From Bacillota bacterium (GTDB taxonomy: Bacteria; Bacillota; Dethiobacteria; Dethiobacterales; Dethiobacteraceae), in assembly GCA_012800215.1 (NCBI GenBank), contig JAAZJT010000035.1, positions 1-29,983 on the forward strand: 29,983 bases of DNA, in the 5' to 3' direction. This document shows positions 28,422-29,983 of this stretch, in pieces (the first letter of the stretch is position 1; every line of letters begins with the position of its first letter). Below the pieces are notes generated by a model. It did no database searches. It saw only the letters and a list, made by a program, of their open reading frames with translations, and was not told the DNA's origin. The translations under genes were made by a program, and so were the position numbers.

Positions 28422-29146
28422 TTCGCTTCATTCTCCTCCACCTCAGCTGCAATGCTTTCCTCCTGCTGCTCAGGTTTATTTTCTTTAGCAGCAGGCTCAT
28501 CCACAGTTGCCCCTTCATTTTCAATTTCTGCTGCTTGCTCTAAAGCAGTTTCTTTTTCCTCAGCCTCGATTTGCTCAGCAGCAGGAATCTCACTTTGTTC
28601 CGGCGGCACTTGTTCTGCAGCCTCTTTCTCCTCAGGCTTCTCCTCTTCATTTACTACAGCTTCTTGCTCTCTTTTTGCCCCCAACTCTTCGCTCCTGTTA
28701 GTTTCCGGCTTTACAGGCACTGTAACGGGTGACTCTTCAATAATAATGGGCACAATTGTTGTGATAGTAGCCTTACCGGCATGCCAGCTGGCTTCAAGTT
28801 TAACTTCTAAATCGAAAGTACCAGACTCATTAGCTTTTAATGCAATGGTTTGCTCTTTATCAAAGCCGCCAGAAACAGGGTCCAGAGTAACTCGTTTATC
28901 GTTGTAAAATAAATTGTAATCCAAGTGACCGGCAATATTGTTGGTTATGGTTAAAAACTCTGCAAGTGTTTCTCCCTTTTTAAGCTTTATTATTCTGGGG
29001 GCAGTAATTGCTACCAGCCCATTTTCTGATTCAGTAACTTTTAAGATAGCTTTGTTTTCAATGGATGCACTTGTAAAACTGACGGCCTGCTGTAGTCCAA
29101 GTACTCCCATTAATAAAAGACATAAAACAATTAATCCTTTTTTCAA
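28418..29146 (-). CDS. Secreted protein with SipW-type signal peptide and acidic Glu/Ala/Pro-rich tail
   Basis: The 242-residue protein has a signal peptide (KKGLIVLCLLLMGVLGLQQA), then SFTSASIENKAILKVTESEN as the mature start, a beta-sandwich-like domain to about residue 135 (e.g. FLTITNNIAGHLDYNLFYND), and a 100-residue tail dominated by Glu, Ala, Pro and Gln, strongly acidic and presumably disordered. There is no LPxTG or membrane anchor. The signal/mature junction is close to that of the protein at 22539. It is the first gene of the operon and overlaps the DUF5305 gene by 4 bases. TTG 29146 is the start, with GGTGG upstream and a promoter at 29263-29271. Function unknown; a matrix or wall component is an inference. 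Confidence 0.68.
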   Translation of the reverse strand: MKKGLIVLCLLLMGVLGLQQAVSFTSASIENKAILKVTESENGLVAITAPRIIKLKKGETLAEFLTITNNIAGHLDYNLFYNDKRVTLDPVSGGFDKEQTIALKANESGTFDLEVKLEASWHAGKATITTIVPIIIEESPVTVPVKPETNRSEELGAKREQEAVVNEEEKPEEKEAAEQVPPEQSEIPAAEQIEAEEKETALEQAAEIENEGATVDEPAAKENKPEQQEESIAAEVEENEAK

Positions 29147-29262
29147 TTTACTAACACCACCATTTAATTAATTGGAAATGCACAAGCCATTTAAATATAT
29201 AGTTTGTTTTTCTCAAATTATGTTAAAATACTTTTGTAAAAATTAGTTAATCCTTTATGTAA

Positions 29263-29271
29263 ATTATAGCA
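29263..29271 (-). promoter_or_regulatory. Extended -10 promoter of the surface-protein operon
   Basis: Minus strand TGC-TATAAT (29271-29263), a perfect -10 box with the TGn extension; a -35 box is not clear (ATGACA lies 21 bases away). Transcription would start near 29256, leaving a leader of about 110 bases. Confidence 0.6.
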
Positions 29272-29330
29272 AACAAATCTTACAGATTTTGTCATAATCG
29301 TGCTCGAGAAAATAGTTTCTTCCTGGCAGT

Positions 29331-29350
29331 AAATGTATACAAATGTATAA
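29331..29350. repeat. Two tandem 10-bp repeats
   Basis: AAATGTATAC (29331-29340) followed directly by AAATGTATAA (29341-29350), in the 317-base gap between the divergent surface operon and the DUF3786 gene. One helical turn apart, they could be an operator; this is weak evidence. The rest of the gap holds only the two promoters. Confidence 0.4.
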
Positions 29351-29377
29351 ACCTTGCGAAAAAAATCACCAATGCTT

Positions 29378-29404
29378 TTGACCCCTTTCGTTTTCTGCTA
29401 TAAT
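29378..29404 (+). promoter_or_regulatory. Sigma-A promoter of the DUF3786 gene
   Basis: TTGACC (29378-29383), a short 15-base spacer and TGC-TATAAT (29396-29404). The perfect extended -10 box compensates for the short spacing. The start point would be near 29411, 53 bases before ATG 29464. Confidence 0.7.
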
Positions 29405-29463
29405 AAAACTAGAAAGAGTTTCCGCAGATGTAATTACCCCTGCAACGAGGAAGGAGCGAGTAT

Positions 29464-29983
29464 ATGACCAGAAGTCCTTATAACTTAGCAGTAACTTTAT
29501 CACTGGCGCAGGAGGAGTTTGCCAAACAGTCACCGCAAAGGATGGCTGAAAATAGCGGCTGCAGTTATGATGAAACAACAAAAAGCTTTACCGTTCCCTA
29601 TCTGATGCAAAGCTACAGCGTTACCTACCCGCAAGGCAAGGTCACAAATACAGAGCAAAAAGAAGCTGACCTCACCACTGCCATTCTTATTTTGCATTAT
29701 CTCACCGGTGCCAGCGGAGTAGAGTTAACTAATGATTGGGTTTCCTTTAAAGAACTGCAGGGTGGAGCCATCTATATTCAAGCTTTTCAGAAAAGAGCTA
29801 TTAATCCGCTGGTACAAGCCTTTGGTAAGGAACCGGATACTTTTACCGCTGCGACTAAGCAGTTTGCCGGTACCCCCGCTGAATTCGGCGACCTTTCTTA
29901 TATCATCCCCGTCTTTCCCCGTATTCCCATTCTCTTAATACTCTGGCGGGGAGATGATGAATTTCCACCCAACGGTACTATTC
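29464..29983 (+). CDS. DUF3786 domain protein, 5' part (runs off the window)
   Basis: The frame is open from ATG 29464 to the window edge, giving 173 residues. It follows AAGGAG at 29449-29454. The start YNLAVTLSLAQEEFAKQSPQ, the motif YSVTYPQGKV, then ILILHYLTGASGVELTNDWV and FPRIPILLILWRGDDEFPPN match the DUF3786 pattern, a family of about 200 residues found in anaerobic Firmicutes, acetogens and archaea. Its function is unknown to me. No signal peptide or cysteine cluster is visible in the part seen. It is divergent from the surface operon and has its own promoter, so it is probably unrelated to it. The end of the gene is outside the window. Confidence 0.8.
   Translation, partial: MTRSPYNLAVTLSLAQEEFAKQSPQRMAENSGCSYDETTKSFTVPYLMQSYSVTYPQGKVTNTEQKEADLTTAILILHYLTGASGVELTNDWVSFKELQGGAIYIQAFQKRAINPLVQAFGKEPDTFTAATKQFAGTPAEFGDLSYIIPVFPRIPILLILWRGDDEFPPNGTI

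Overview
The window looks like a piece of chromosome from an anaerobic, flagellated, endospore-forming member of the Firmicutes (Clostridia, broadly Peptococcaceae-like). The basis is sigma-D type flagellar promoters, a FliW/CsrA pair, a dipicolinate synthase subunit and a Spo0E-like protein, Gram-positive ribosome binding sites, a uroporphyrinogen-decarboxylase-family (methyltransferase-type) protein and a DUF3786 protein. Genus cannot be read from the sequence.

Layout. (1) 1-12200 is a late flagellar region in two facing arms. On + are the end of flaG, fliS, then flgN-flgK-flgL-fliW-csrA behind a sigma-D promoter. On - are flgM-fliD-fliT-like, fliC (own sigma-D promoter and a structured leader) and two AT-rich glycosyltransferase/TPR genes that may decorate flagellin. 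A Spo0E-like gene sits between the arms. FlgM restrains sigma-D. FlgN, FliS and probably the FliT-like protein escort FlgK/L, FliC and FliD. FliW-CsrA probably controls fliC translation through a hairpin seen in its leader. (2) 12287-16205 holds monocistronic genes: Hsp20, a CoA-disulfide reductase/rhodanese fusion and a URO-D-family protein. (3) 16262-19584 (-) is sugar metabolism: cupin-type glucose-6-phosphate isomerase with a phosphohexomutase, then GAPDH. (4) 19748-21220 (+) is dapB and dpaB (lysine/dipicolinate branch), followed by a convergent TetR regulator. (5) 21930-22333 has no gene but forms a closed, multi-hairpin structure of about 400 nt followed by a terminator, a strong candidate for a large noncoding RNA of unassigned class. 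(6) 22539-29146 is a cell-surface system: a DUF1102-like secreted protein on +, and on - an operon of a secreted acidic-tailed protein, a DUF5305 membrane protein, a NarL-type two-component pair, a SipW/archaeal-type signal peptidase with a large extra C-terminal region, and an LPXTG-like surface protein whose signal peptide appears frameshifted. (7) The window ends in a DUF3786 gene.

The two most interesting regions are the candidate structured RNA at 21930-22333 and the signal peptidase/DUF5305/DUF1102-like/two-component operon. Smaller items are the CsrA-type flagellin leader, the 13-bp hairpin that buries the dpaB ribosome binding site, and the module shared by the two glycosyltransferase genes.
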